Positions 20,094-28,751 of a DNA stretch of 38,553 bases are shown piece by piece. The position numbers and the translations under genes were made by a program. The DNA comes from a virus: the IMG/VR virus record IMGVR_UViG_3300039106_000113, positions 1 to 38,553 of that record. One strand, given 5' to 3'. The notes beneath the pieces are model-generated. The model worked only from the letters and a program-made list of their open reading frames with translations, was not told the DNA's origin and did not search any database. The first letter of the stretch is position 1, and every line of letters begins with the position of its first letter.

Positions 20094-20405
20094 ATGGAAA
20101 ATAATAAAGACTTTGATAAAATAGAAGGTGGTTTTTCAAAAAGAGGTGGTAAGCGTGAGGGTTCTGGTCGTAAGGCTGGAGTACCTAATAAGATTTCAGC
20201 AACAGTTAAAGAAAATGTAATATCTGTATTTGAAGCGCTAGGTGGTATAGACCACATGAAGGAATGGGCAACAGAGAACCCTAATAACTTCTATAACATT
20301 TACGCAAAGATATTGCCTACGCAGACAGAGATTAGCGGTGTTGATGGTTCAGACATTCCACTAAGCATAGGGATTAGGTTTGTCAGTAGCACAGTTCCCG
20401 AGTAA
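20094..20405 (+). CDS. terS: Terminase small subunit
   Basis: 103 residues from MENNKDFDKIEGG (ATG 20094; a reading from 20058 covers the hairpin and the GIY-YIG end). KRGGKREGSGRKAGVPNK is the basic GGxRxGxGR motif that opens many small terminase proteins; EALGGIDHMKEWATENPNNF follows, usual for this group. It recognises the packaging site and recruits TerL. Overlaps terL by 26 nt. Confidence 0.75.
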   Translation: MENNKDFDKIEGGFSKRGGKREGSGRKAGVPNKISATVKENVISVFEALGGIDHMKEWATENPNNFYNIYAKILPTQTEISGVDGSDIPLSIGIRFVSSTVPE

Positions 20406-21627
20406 GCTAGAGTTCTTATTTGAGCCACATAGATACAAGGTAGCTTATGGCGGTAGAGGTAGCGGTAAGTCATGGGGCTTTGCTAGAGCATTACTCATAC
20501 AAGCTGCTAATAAACCTTTACGCATATTATGTACTCGTGAGATACAGAAGTCTATTAAGCAGTCAGTACATACATTGCTTAATGACCAGATACAAGCATT
20601 AGGCTTAGGTGCTTTCTATGAGGTGCTAGAGTCAGAGATTAGAGGGCGCAATGGTAGTTCGTTTACATTTGCAGGACTAGCCAGTAATACGGTTGAGTCC
20701 ATTAAGTCATTTGAAGGCTGTAACATTGTATGGGTAGAGGAAGGACAAACGGTTTCTAAGCGGTCATGGGATATATTAATCCCTACGATACGGTCAGAAG
20801 GTTCAGAGATATGGGTTAGCTTTAATCCTGATGTTGATACTGATGATACTTACCAACGCTTTGTAGTCAATCCGCCTGATAACGCTAAGGTAGTTAAAGT
20901 AAATTACAGTGATAATGCTTGGTTCCCTAGTGTACTAGAGATAGAGCGATTACATAGCAAAGAACACAACCCTGACTATGCGAATATATGGGAAGGTGAT
21001 TGTAAAGCAGCAGTTGATGGTGCTATCTATTCTAATGAGATTAGAGAGGCGCAAGAAGGCAATAGAGTAACGACTGTGCCTTATGACCCAATGCTTAAGG
21101 TTCACGCTGTAATGGACTTAGGTTGGAATGATAGTATGTCTATTATCTTATGCCAACGTGGTGTGTCAGATATTAGAGTAATAGGTTATATAGAGGATGA
21201 CCATAGGACTTTAGATAGTTACTCTGCACAACTTAAAGCATTGAACTATAACTGGGGGCAAATGTTTTTACCTCATGATGGCAGAACTAAAGATTTTAAG
21301 TATGGCACTAGCGCAGAGGATATAATGCGTAAGCAAGGGTGGGATGTTAGAATAGTTCCAATTGCAGACATAGAATCAGGGATTAGAACAGCTCGCATGA
21401 ACTTTCATCGGATATACTTTGATAAGTCAGCGATACGATTAGTAGATTGTTTAAAGCATTACAGACGTAGCATTAACAACAATACGCAAGAGCCTGGCGC
21501 CCCATTGCATGATGAATATAGTCACGGTGCAGATGCGTTTAGATATATGGCCACATCAATAGACCAAATGAAGAACGAGTCATGGGGTGGCGGTAAGATA
21601 CAATATAATTCAAAAGGTATAGTATGA
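20380..21627 (+). CDS. terL: Terminase large subunit
   Basis: 415 residues, starting at TTG 20380 (no ATG fits; GGGATTAGG upstream). Walker A GGRGSGKS (24-31), Walker B IVWVEE (116-121), and nuclease residues in VMDLGWNDS, PHDGRTKD and DEYSHGADAFRY, the layout of Terminase_3/PBSX-type enzymes. It is the ATPase motor and nuclease that packages DNA through the portal. Type cannot be used here to settle cos or headful packaging. Confidence 0.93.
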   Translation: MSVAQFPSKLEFLFEPHRYKVAYGGRGSGKSWGFARALLIQAANKPLRILCTREIQKSIKQSVHTLLNDQIQALGLGAFYEVLESEIRGRNGSSFTFAGLASNTVESIKSFEGCNIVWVEEGQTVSKRSWDILIPTIRSEGSEIWVSFNPDVDTDDTYQRFVVNPPDNAKVVKVNYSDNAWFPSVLEIERLHSKEHNPDYANIWEGDCKAAVDGAIYSNEIREAQEGNRVTTVPYDPMLKVHAVMDLGWNDSMSIILCQRGVSDIRVIGYIEDDHRTLDSYSAQLKALNYNWGQMFLPHDGRTKDFKYGTSAEDIMRKQGWDVRIVPIADIESGIRTARMNFHRIYFDKSAIRLVDCLKHYRRSINNNTQEPGAPLHDEYSHGADAFRYMATSIDQMKNESWGGGKIQYNSKGIV

Positions 21628-21740
21628 CGCCAGAAGAAAGAGCAGAACTCGTAAGATTAAAAAATCTATTACGTGGCAAGCCAGAGCCAGTAGTACAAGA
21701 GCCAGTTAAACCTAAACGTGGTCGTAAGGCTAAAGGATAG
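21624..21740 (+). CDS. 38-residue basic AT-hook-like protein
   Basis: Unlisted short gene starting MTPEERAELVRLKNLLRG and ending PVKPKRGRKAKG. The KRGRK core resembles an AT-hook. Start overlaps the terL stop (ATGA); portal begins 2 nt after its stop. Probably a small DNA-binding or packaging accessory peptide. Confidence 0.55.
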   Translation: MTPEERAELVRLKNLLRGKPEPVVQEPVKPKRGRKAKG

Positions 21741-21742
21741 TT

Positions 21743-23968
21743 ATGAAAGACAGCGAAATACTATATCGGATAGAACAAGAAGAACAGATTGCTTATGGTA
21801 TTAATGACGCTGCCTTATCTAACGATAGGGCTACTGCTATTGATTACTACTTAGGCGAGCCATTTGGTAATGAGGTAGAAGGTCGTAGTCAAGTTGTTAG
21901 CTCAGACGTGCAGGACACGATAGAATCAGCATTGCCACAGTTGCTTAAAGTATTTGTATCTGGCGACCAAGTTGTTACGTTTGACCCAAAGAACGCAGAA
22001 GATGTAGACGGTGCAGCACAAGAAACGGATTACATTAACCACATCGTCATGGAGAAGAATGACGGCTTTACAATTTTCTATGTCTGGTTTAAAGATGCTC
22101 TACTTTCTAAGAACGGTTACGTTAAAGCGTACTACGAAGAAGAATCAGAAGTTGAGGAAGAAAGCTACGAGGGATTAACAGACGCACAGCTATCAATGCT
22201 AGTGCAAGATACCAACGTAGAAGTATTAGAACACACAGCTTATGCTGACCCATCCGTAGATATGGAAGCCATGATGCAACAAGCAGTTGCTAATGGACAA
22301 GACCCATACGGTATGCAACCACCATTCTTACATGACGTTAAGATTAGCGTGACAGAAACTAAAGGTAAAATCTGTATTAAGAACGTAGCACCTGAAAACA
22401 TTATGGTGTCAGTTGATACAGCAAGCCCATCATTACAGAAAGCAAGGTTCGTGCAACATCGTGAGGTTATGAGTCGTGGTGAAGCGTCAGAAGCCTTTAA
22501 GATTAGCAAAACAAAGATGGATGAAATATATGCAGAGTCATCCGATAACCTAGAACAAGAATCAAACGCACGTGATATTTACAATGAAGAGTATGACCGT
22601 GTATCAGATATGGGCATGGTATTAGTACGTGATACTTATATACGATTAGATGACGAGCTTACTCGCTGTGTTGTTATTGGTAACAGAATAGTATTTAAAG
22701 AGAAGGCAGAAGTCGTGCCGTTTGCTTGCATTACACCAATGCTCATGCCACATCGCCACATAGGTCGTAGCTACTCAGACTTAACGATGGATATTCAGCT
22801 AATCAAGTCAACACTATTACGTGGTCAGCTTGATAATATGTATCTAGCCAACAATGGGCGCTATGCTATTAGCGACAGAGTAAACCTAGATGATATGTTG
22901 ACCTCAAGACCTGGTGGAATTGTACGTGTTGAAGGCGAGCCAATGTCAGCCATCATGCCATTAAGCCATCCACCATTACCGCCATCTAGCTTTGCTTTAG
23001 TAGAGTACATGGACAGCATGAAAGAAAAGCGTACAGGTGTTACTGCTTACAATCAAGGCTTAGATGCTAATAGCTTAAACAAAACTGCTAGTGGTATTGC
23101 TCAAGTTATGTCTGCTGCTCAACAACGTATTGAGTTAGTAGCTCGTACATTTGCAGAAACAGGCGTAAAAGACTTATTTAAGTTAGTCCATAGGTTGGTT
23201 AGGACTTCATACACTAAACCTGATGTGGTGCGATTACGTAACAAATGGATTGATGTTGACCCAAGAGAGTGGAAGAACCGTAACGATTTAACTATCTCAG
23301 TAGGCTTAGGTGCAGGTAATAAAGACCAACAACTGATGCACTTGACAACTATCTTGCAAATGCAAAAAGAAGCGCTCGCAGCAGGTATCACATCACCTGA
23401 GAAGATTTACAACGCATTAGCTAAACTTACACAGAACGCTGGCTTTAAGAACCCTGAGGAATTCTGGACTAATCCTAGTGAAAATCAACCAGCACCACCG
23501 CCTAAATCTGATACTGAGATTGCAATAGAAGGTCAGAAAGAGATTGAAGCAATGAAGTTACAAGCTGGCGCACAGAAGTTCCAAGCTGAAACAGCACTAG
23601 AACGTGAGAAAGCACAGCAACAACTACAACAAGAGCAAGCAAGGTCAACAAATGACGTACAGATTGAACAATCTAAGATTGCCGCACAGATGGAACTAGA
23701 ACGCTGGAAGGCTGAACTACAAGCACAAGTAGATTTACAGAAAGAGCAGATGCGTGTTGAAGCTCAACGTCAGATTAAAGAGATGGAATATACGCAAGCA
23801 AAACCTATGCCAATTAATGTAACTACACCTGATAACTCTGCTGTGATGGAAACATTATCTGTGCTACTTGAACAACAAAAGCAAGCGAATGATGAACTTG
23901 TAAGAACATTAACCAAACCAAAAACCATAGTCCGTGACCAAAATGGTCGTGCTATTGGTGTAAATTAA
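21743..23968 (+). CDS. Portal protein
   Basis: 741 residues, within the size range of P22-like portals. After an N-terminal RIEQEEQIAYGINDA it shows RSQVVSSDVQDTIESALPQL, VPFACITPMLMPHRHIGRS, LTMDIQLIKSTLLRGQLDNM and GVTAYNQGLDANSLNKTASG, typical portal sequences. Residues 610-700 are a long Gln/Glu/Lys-rich helix that may form the barrel. It forms the dodecameric DNA gate at one capsid vertex and docks TerL. Confidence 0.9.
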   Translation: MKDSEILYRIEQEEQIAYGINDAALSNDRATAIDYYLGEPFGNEVEGRSQVVSSDVQDTIESALPQLLKVFVSGDQVVTFDPKNAEDVDGAAQETDYINHIVMEKNDGFTIFYVWFKDALLSKNGYVKAYYEEESEVEEESYEGLTDAQLSMLVQDTNVEVLEHTAYADPSVDMEAMMQQAVANGQDPYGMQPPFLHDVKISVTETKGKICIKNVAPENIMVSVDTASPSLQKARFVQHREVMSRGEASEAFKISKTKMDEIYAESSDNLEQESNARDIYNEEYDRVSDMGMVLVRDTYIRLDDELTRCVVIGNRIVFKEKAEVVPFACITPMLMPHRHIGRSYSDLTMDIQLIKSTLLRGQLDNMYLANNGRYAISDRVNLDDMLTSRPGGIVRVEGEPMSAIMPLSHPPLPPSSFALVEYMDSMKEKRTGVTAYNQGLDANSLNKTASGIAQVMSAAQQRIELVARTFAETGVKDLFKLVHRLVRTSYTKPDVVRLRNKWIDVDPREWKNRNDLTISVGLGAGNKDQQLMHLTTILQMQKEALAAGITSPEKIYNALAKLTQNAGFKNPEEFWTNPSENQPAPPPKSDTEIAIEGQKEIEAMKLQAGAQKFQAETALEREKAQQQLQQEQARSTNDVQIEQSKIAAQMELERWKAELQAQVDLQKEQMRVEAQRQIKEMEYTQAKPMPINVTTPDNSAVMETLSVLLEQQKQANDELVRTLTKPKTIVRDQNGRAIGVN

Positions 23969-23977
23969 GGATAAATT

Positions 23978-24403
23978 ATGGCAACGTATGTAAAGTATGA
24001 ATTAGGTATTGAAAAGATGATGGAAGGCGGTAACGCTGGCTCTGACACTTGGCAATTAATCCTATCAAACACAGCTCCAAACGTAGCAACTAACACAACT
24101 GCTGCAAGTGCTACTGAACTAGGTACATCGGGTGGCTATACGGCAGGCGGTGTTAACTGCACAGTAACAAGTGCAACGGCCACAGCAGGTACATATAAAC
24201 TTGTACTAGCAGCACCAGCTTCACCTACATGGACAGCATCAGGCGGTGGTTTTACATTCCGCTATGTCATTTTATATAACTTGACACAAACTCAATGTAT
24301 TGGCTATTGGGATTATGGTTCAAGTGTAGTAATGAACGGCACTAATGCTGACACATTCACACCTACACTAGACGCAACAAACGGAGTATTTACAGTTGCT
24401 TAA
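23978..24403 (+). CDS. Putative structural (head/decoration) protein
   Basis: 141 residues, Thr/Ala/Gly/Ser-rich and beta-like, starting MATYVKYELGIEKMMEGG and containing WTASGGGFTFRYVILYNLTQ. Such compositions are usual for capsid decoration or fibre proteins. AAGGA precedes the ATG. No family assignment. Confidence 0.55.
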   Translation: MATYVKYELGIEKMMEGGNAGSDTWQLILSNTAPNVATNTTAASATELGTSGGYTAGGVNCTVTSATATAGTYKLVLAAPASPTWTASGGGFTFRYVILYNLTQTQCIGYWDYGSSVVMNGTNADTFTPTLDATNGVFTVA

Positions 24404-24467
24404 TGTTGACTATACATTGCCATGTGAAACTGGTCACTTAGGCTATAAACCAGGACAGCTTAAATGA
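24396..24467 (+). CDS. Possible 23-residue peptide (TTG start)
   Basis: Reads LNVDYTLPCETGHLGYKPGQ after an assumed TTG start at 24396, and its stop overlaps the next ATG (ATGA). It would fill the 60-nt gap between two structural genes. No ribosome site stands out, so this is tentative. Confidence 0.25.
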   Translation: MLNVDYTLPCETGHLGYKPGQLK

Positions 24468-25093
24468 CGGCTTTATTAACTAGAGCAGTAAAAGGTTCAG
24501 CGCTTACTTATACTGAGTTTGACGCCAACATTGACGAGATTGAAGTTCGTACTGGTCAAGGTTGGAATGACTTAGTACAAGACGTTACTGTTCGTACAGG
24601 CTCTAATGCACCTAGTCCTACTATCTTTATTGGTGGGATTAGTGCGTATGAGTTCTCACCTACGACAATGAATGAATGCTTTGTAAACTTTCACATGAGG
24701 CATGATTATATTGCTGGCACTATGGTTTATCCTCATGTTCATTGGTCGCATAACACAGATGCAGCAGGTGTAGTTAGATGGGGTTTTGAATATACACTAG
24801 CTAGACGTAACGATAGCACAGGTGTAGTGACATTTGCGTCACCATCTACATTGTATATTGAGCATACAGTAGCATTAGGTGAAACATATCAACATCATGT
24901 AAATGAAGCAGCAGATGGGGCAGGTATAGCAGGCACAGACTTGCAAGAAGATGCAATTATTATTTGCCGTGTATTTAGAGATGCTACTCATATTAACGAT
25001 ACATACCCTGACCCTATTCATTTACTAACAGTAGATATTCACTATGAATGCAACACCTTATCAACCCCTTTAAGAGTTCCACCATTTAACTAA
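24464..25093 (+). CDS. Structural protein, His-rich beta domain
   Basis: 209 residues. Residues 30-100 (GWNDLVQDVTVRTG, then FVNFHMRHDYIAGTMVYPHV and HWSHNTDAAG) resemble a phage structural protein type with a conserved H-x-H-W strand, seen near fibre genes. Many His and Asp could bind metal. Part of a run of beta-rich proteins probably on the virion surface. Confidence 0.55.
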   Translation: MTALLTRAVKGSALTYTEFDANIDEIEVRTGQGWNDLVQDVTVRTGSNAPSPTIFIGGISAYEFSPTTMNECFVNFHMRHDYIAGTMVYPHVHWSHNTDAAGVVRWGFEYTLARRNDSTGVVTFASPSTLYIEHTVALGETYQHHVNEAADGAGIAGTDLQEDAIIICRVFRDATHINDTYPDPIHLLTVDIHYECNTLSTPLRVPPFN

Positions 25094-25094
25094 T

Positions 25095-25454
25095 ATGCAA
25101 AGATGCCACGATAGAGTTAAAGAAACAACTACAACCACAGGCACGGGGGATATTACCTTGCTTGGTGCTGTTACGCAGTTTCAATCATTCTCAAATGCTT
25201 ATATATTAAATGAGCCATTATATTATGCGATTGTAGGACAAACAGGTAGCGAGTGGGAGGTAGGGCGAGGACATCTATCAGCAACCTCTACATTAGTTAG
25301 AGACATCATATTTGAGAGTTCTAATAGTAATACTGTGGTTTCATTAAGTGCAGGAACTAAAGATATATTTGCAACTATTCCTGCTGAACGTATTGAAGAA
25401 ATATTTACAAAAGGGCAAGCCTTAGCATCAATTCGTGGCTTCCAATTACCTTAA
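25095..25454 (+). CDS. Small structural protein
   Basis: 119 residues. DRVKETTTTTGTGDITLLGA is a recurring opening in phage virion proteins, with WEVGRGHLSATSTLVRDIIF and SAGTKDIFATIPAERI following. Lies 1 nt after the previous stop. Its role is probably as a connector domain for fibres; inferred. Confidence 0.6.
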   Translation: MQRCHDRVKETTTTTGTGDITLLGAVTQFQSFSNAYILNEPLYYAIVGQTGSEWEVGRGHLSATSTLVRDIIFESSNSNTVVSLSAGTKDIFATIPAERIEEIFTKGQALASIRGFQLP

Positions 25455-25464
25455 GGATTAAACA

Positions 25465-25932
25465 ATGGCAACCGTAAACACCGACCCGATTTATAGTAAA
25501 GTAGGCGTAATTGACTCAAGTACATTAGCAGCAGGTACACTACTCGGACCGACAGCTAACACTGCTCAAGATGGCACAGGTACGATTTACCCTATATTCA
25601 CAGCAGATGCTACTAATGGTAGCTTTATTCAAAAATTAACCTTTCAATCTATCACTACGGTAGCTGCTACTGTATGTCGGATATTTCACGTTGATGAAGT
25701 TCCAACTGTAACTAGTGGTGCTTTGGTATCTAACACATCACTTAATACACACTTAATTGGTGAGATTGCATTACCTCAAGTAACAGTATCTCAAACTGCT
25801 GCTGCACCGCATTTAGAATATGCGTTAAACCTTGCTTTACCGCCAAGCAATCGTATTGCTATTGCATTTGGTACGTCAACTGGTGCAAGTACGACTGGCT
25901 GGGCTGTTTTAGGCATAGGCGGAAATTATTGA
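25465..25932 (+). CDS. Putative virion surface protein
   Basis: 155 residues, Thr/Ala/Ser-rich and beta-like (MATVNTDPIYSKVGVIDSST, SFIQKLTFQSITTVAATVC). Ends WAVLGIGGNY. AAGGA precedes the ATG. Its stop lies in the left arm of a 7-bp inverted repeat that leads into the second GIY-YIG gene. No family assignment. Confidence 0.55.
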   Translation: MATVNTDPIYSKVGVIDSSTLAAGTLLGPTANTAQDGTGTIYPIFTADATNGSFIQKLTFQSITTVAATVCRIFHVDEVPTVTSGALVSNTSLNTHLIGEIALPQVTVSQTAAAPHLEYALNLALPPSNRIAIAFGTSTGASTTGWAVLGIGGNY

Positions 25933-25948
25933 CCTTTAAAATCAATAA
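25926..25948 (+). other. Inverted repeat at the insertion edge of the second GIY-YIG gene
   Basis: TTATTGA (25926-25932) and TCAATAA (25942-25948) form a perfect 7-bp stem with a 9-nt loop, including the stop codon of the upstream gene. No U-run follows. It may limit read-through into the endonuclease gene. Confidence 0.45.
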
Positions 25949-25960
25949 CTTAAATAATAT

Positions 25961-26668
25961 ATGACAATCGGATGCTACATTTTGAATAATACTAAATCCA
26001 ACAAGAAGTATGTTGGTCAAAGTATACATATTGAAAGAAGGATTAGACAACATTCTGACGCAATAAGTAAAAATGTAATTCACAAAGCTATAAACTCTGT
26101 TGGGTTTAATAACTTCTCTATAAATATTTGGGAATGTAAAAAAGAAGATTTAGATGAACTTGAAGAATTTTTAATAAGTGAGATTGGTACATTAGTTCCT
26201 AATGGATATAATGTGTCTATAGGTGGATATGGACTTCGTGGAGTAGTTAAGACAGAAGAACATAAGCGTAAAATAGGCATTGCTAATAGTGGTAAAGTTA
26301 TGTCAGAAACTACTAAAGAAAAATTAAGACAATCTAATTTAGGCAGAAGTCCATCCAATAAAGGTAAAACACAAACGCTTACGCCTGAACAAAAAGCAAA
26401 GCATAGATTAGCAATGGACAAACTAAAAAAACCTAAGAAAGTCAGAATGACTAGAGAAGAAAGTGCAAAGTTTATGTCAGAGAACTATTCAGGTGTAAAT
26501 CATTCGCAGTATGGTAAACAAAAATCAGAAGAAACAAAAGCAAAAATAAGTAAAAAATTATTAGGCAATGTGGCTTGGAATAAAGGTAAACCTATGACAG
26601 AAGAATCAAAACGTAAATTATCAGAAAGTCAAAAGGCTAGACTTGCAAAAAAGAAAGAGCCAAAATGA
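25961..26668 (+). CDS. GIY-YIG homing endonuclease with NUMOD3 repeats
   Basis: 235 residues. CYILNNTKSNKKYVGQSIHI (5-24) plus R28-type RRIRQH is the GIY-YIG core; NGYNVSIGGYG closes the domain. The C-terminal half has repeated NUMOD3 DNA-binding motifs (TEEHKRKIGIANSGKVMSET, SEETKAKISKKLLGN, TEESKRKLSESQKARL). It lacks a visible Shine-Dalgarno sequence (AAATAATAT before the ATG). AT-rich insertion between two structural genes, coupled to the next one by ATGA. Confidence 0.92.
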   Translation: MTIGCYILNNTKSNKKYVGQSIHIERRIRQHSDAISKNVIHKAINSVGFNNFSINIWECKKEDLDELEEFLISEIGTLVPNGYNVSIGGYGLRGVVKTEEHKRKIGIANSGKVMSETTKEKLRQSNLGRSPSNKGKTQTLTPEQKAKHRLAMDKLKKPKKVRMTREESAKFMSENYSGVNHSQYGKQKSEETKAKISKKLLGNVAWNKGKPMTEESKRKLSESQKARLAKKKEPK

Positions 26669-26829
26669 TTTACTGGCAAGTGACATTCAAAGACGGCTCA
26701 CTTGGCTATCAAATTATGGATGACGACTTGAGTAATGCTATTGTTAAAGACATTGAAGGTAATCTAATGACAGGTGAATTTGAATATACAACTACGGACA
26801 CAGAATGCGCTGTGCCAGCGTGGGCTTAA
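26665..26829 (+). CDS. 54-residue small structural-module protein
   Basis: Unlisted short gene starting MIYWQVTFKDGSLGYQIMDD and ending DTECAVPAWA. Start overlaps the GIY-YIG stop (ATGA), and its stop abuts the next ATG. Beta-like, acidic. May have belonged with the gene upstream of the endonuclease before insertion. Function unknown. Confidence 0.6.
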   Translation: MIYWQVTFKDGSLGYQIMDDDLSNAIVKDIEGNLMTGEFEYTTTDTECAVPAWA

Positions 26830-27747
26830 ATGTTAGACTTTAGTCATGTTCCAACGAGAGGCAATGCTGACGTACAAACCTTTATAGGCAATCAACGTAC
26901 GGTAACAGGCGGTACACAACAATGGGTAAAACCTAGAGGCATCTCTATGGTTCATATTCTTTGCTTAGGGCAAGGTGGTAATGGTGCTAGTGCTACGGCA
27001 GGTGCAACCTCAGCAGGTGGCGCAGGTGGTGGTAGTGGCGCACAATCTACTTTATTAATTCCTGCTCGTATGTTACCAGACATTTTATATATTAGTGCTG
27101 GTGCTGGTGGTGCTGGTACGGCTGTGGCATCTATTGTTGCTGCTAGACCTTTTGGTGCAACCTATAACTCTATCCCACTAGCACAAGATACTTTTCTTAT
27201 TGCAGGTGGTGCGATTGGTAACGCTGTAACGGCTGGTGCGGTTGGTACTGCTGCTACTGCTATTCTATCAGGTAAAGGTATTGCTACTTTCTTGGCTGGT
27301 ATCGCTGGCGGTGCTGCTGGTGCTGCCACTGGTGCAGTAGGTGCTGCTGTGGCTGCTAATACAACTGGATTGATGGTAAGTGCTGGGGGTGGTGGTGCAG
27401 GTATGAGTGCTGCTGCGGCTTTTGCTGGTGGCAATGCGTTTACAACTGCTCTACCTACTGGATTTGTAGGACATGGTGTAGGCGGAACAGCAGGTACATC
27501 AGGTGTAGCAGGTGGTCGTGGTAATCATGGCGCACAGATATTATCAGATGCTAATGGTGGCTGGGTATTATCAGGTGGTGGTGGTGGCGGAACAGGCTTC
27601 CCTACTGCTACGGCTTCAGCAGGTGGGGATGGGGGTAGAGGTGGATTTGGTTGTGGTGGCGGAGGTGGCGGTGGGGCAGTCACAGGTCAGACAGCAGGTG
27701 TGGGTGGATTTGGCGGAGCAGGGCTTGTAATTATAACGGCTTGGTAG
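26830..27747 (+). CDS. Glycine-rich adhesin-like tail protein
   Basis: 305 residues. It opens with a short head (FSHVPTRGNADVQTFIGNQR) and a WVKPRGISMVHILCLGQGG strand pair, then Gly/Ala-rich segments through to GGFGGAGLVIITAW. Multiple GGGG runs (near residues 185, 247, 280) could pack as polyglycine helices, as known in the T4-like phage adhesin gp38 of S16. A receptor-binding role is inferred. The minus-strand ORF over it is a shadow of its composition. Confidence 0.65.
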   Translation: MLDFSHVPTRGNADVQTFIGNQRTVTGGTQQWVKPRGISMVHILCLGQGGNGASATAGATSAGGAGGGSGAQSTLLIPARMLPDILYISAGAGGAGTAVASIVAARPFGATYNSIPLAQDTFLIAGGAIGNAVTAGAVGTAATAILSGKGIATFLAGIAGGAAGAATGAVGAAVAANTTGLMVSAGGGGAGMSAAAAFAGGNAFTTALPTGFVGHGVGGTAGTSGVAGGRGNHGAQILSDANGGWVLSGGGGGGTGFPTATASAGGDGGRGGFGCGGGGGGGAVTGQTAGVGGFGGAGLVIITAW

Positions 27748-27757
27748 GGGATAATAA

Positions 27758-28744
27758 ATGTTAGGCTTTAGTCCATTATCCACTTTACCGCTAAGTAGTT
27801 TACCAGTTGCTAGTAGTGGGCAAGTCAACTACACGCTTACGTGTAATGCAGGGGCTTACACCTATACAGGACAGGTTGCAACTTTAACTTATACGCCTGG
27901 TGCTACTACTATCAATTACACATTAACTTGTGCTAATGGTAGTTATAGCTATACGGGTGTAGCAGCAACACTTAAAGTTGCTCATAGTCTTACTTGTAAT
28001 GTTGGGACTTACACTTACACAGGTATAGCAGCATCATTAAAGGTAGCGCATAGATTAACTTGTGCAGTAGGGGCTTATACTTACACAGGGGTAGCGGCAA
28101 GTCTTAAAGTAGTACACAGCTTAACGTGTAATGCTGGCAGTTATAGTTATGTAGGTAAAGCGGCAACACTTACTTACACGGCAGGTGCAACAGCATATAG
28201 TTTGGCTTGTAATGTTGGTAGTTATGCTTACACAGGACAAGTAGCAACATTAACTTATGTGCCAGGCGCTAGTCCGATTGCTTATGTTTTATCTTGCGCT
28301 AGTGGTAGTTATATTTATGATAATGCTTATGTCAATAGCGGATATGTTGACAGTGGTTACTTTCAAGACAATGTAGTATTAACTTATGTATCAAATGCCT
28401 CTACTGCACCAACAGGTGGTGGCAGATTTAGACGACAACTCATTGTAGTTGAGATAGATGGTAAAGAGTATAGGATATTTGCTGACGAACTAGAATCATT
28501 CTTAGCGTCAATGAAGCAAGAAGTTAAAGATGAACCAGTTAAGAAAGTAAGCAAGAAGAAAGTTAAAGCGCAACCAGTTAAGTTGCCTAAGATTAGAATT
28601 ATATCAGCACCTGTAAACATTATTCCGCAATTACAGGCGCAGATAGAAAGAACAAACGTAGTATTATATAATATCATGAGTAAAGCAATGCAACGCTACT
28701 CAGATGATATTGAAGATGAAGAATTAATTTTGATGATGTTATAG
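27758..28744 (+). CDS. Repeat-containing tail/fibre protein
   Basis: 328 residues. Residues 25 to about 211 hold seven imperfect copies of a 22-29 residue beta unit (consensus SLTCNVGSYTYTGVAATL), each with one Cys; the last copy is disrupted by an insertion (YVNSGYVDSGYF). The C-terminal 110 residues are unrelated, charged and helical (KKVSKKKVKAQPVKLPKIR). The repeat part would form an extended beta rod or stacked Ig-like shape; likely a host-contact protein. Confidence 0.6.
   Translation: MLGFSPLSTLPLSSLPVASSGQVNYTLTCNAGAYTYTGQVATLTYTPGATTINYTLTCANGSYSYTGVAATLKVAHSLTCNVGTYTYTGIAASLKVAHRLTCAVGAYTYTGVAASLKVVHSLTCNAGSYSYVGKAATLTYTAGATAYSLACNVGSYAYTGQVATLTYVPGASPIAYVLSCASGSYIYDNAYVNSGYVDSGYFQDNVVLTYVSNASTAPTGGGRFRRQLIVVEIDGKEYRIFADELESFLASMKQEVKDEPVKKVSKKKVKAQPVKLPKIRIISAPVNIIPQLQAQIERTNVVLYNIMSKAMQRYSDDIEDEELILMML
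27830..28390 (+). repeat. Seven-copy in-frame repeat region
   Basis: DNA encoding the seven units. Units 2-4 are the most alike (22-23 residues each, AHSLTCNVGTYTYTGIAA-like); units 1, 5 and 6 carry a longer TYTPGAT-type linker. Unit number could vary between relatives through recombination. Confidence 0.7.
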
Positions 28745-28751
28745 GGTATAT

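Noticed and set aside
27162-27434. Minus-strand Ala/Pro-rich ORF
   Set aside because: Antisense shadow of the Gly/Ala-rich adhesin; no signals.
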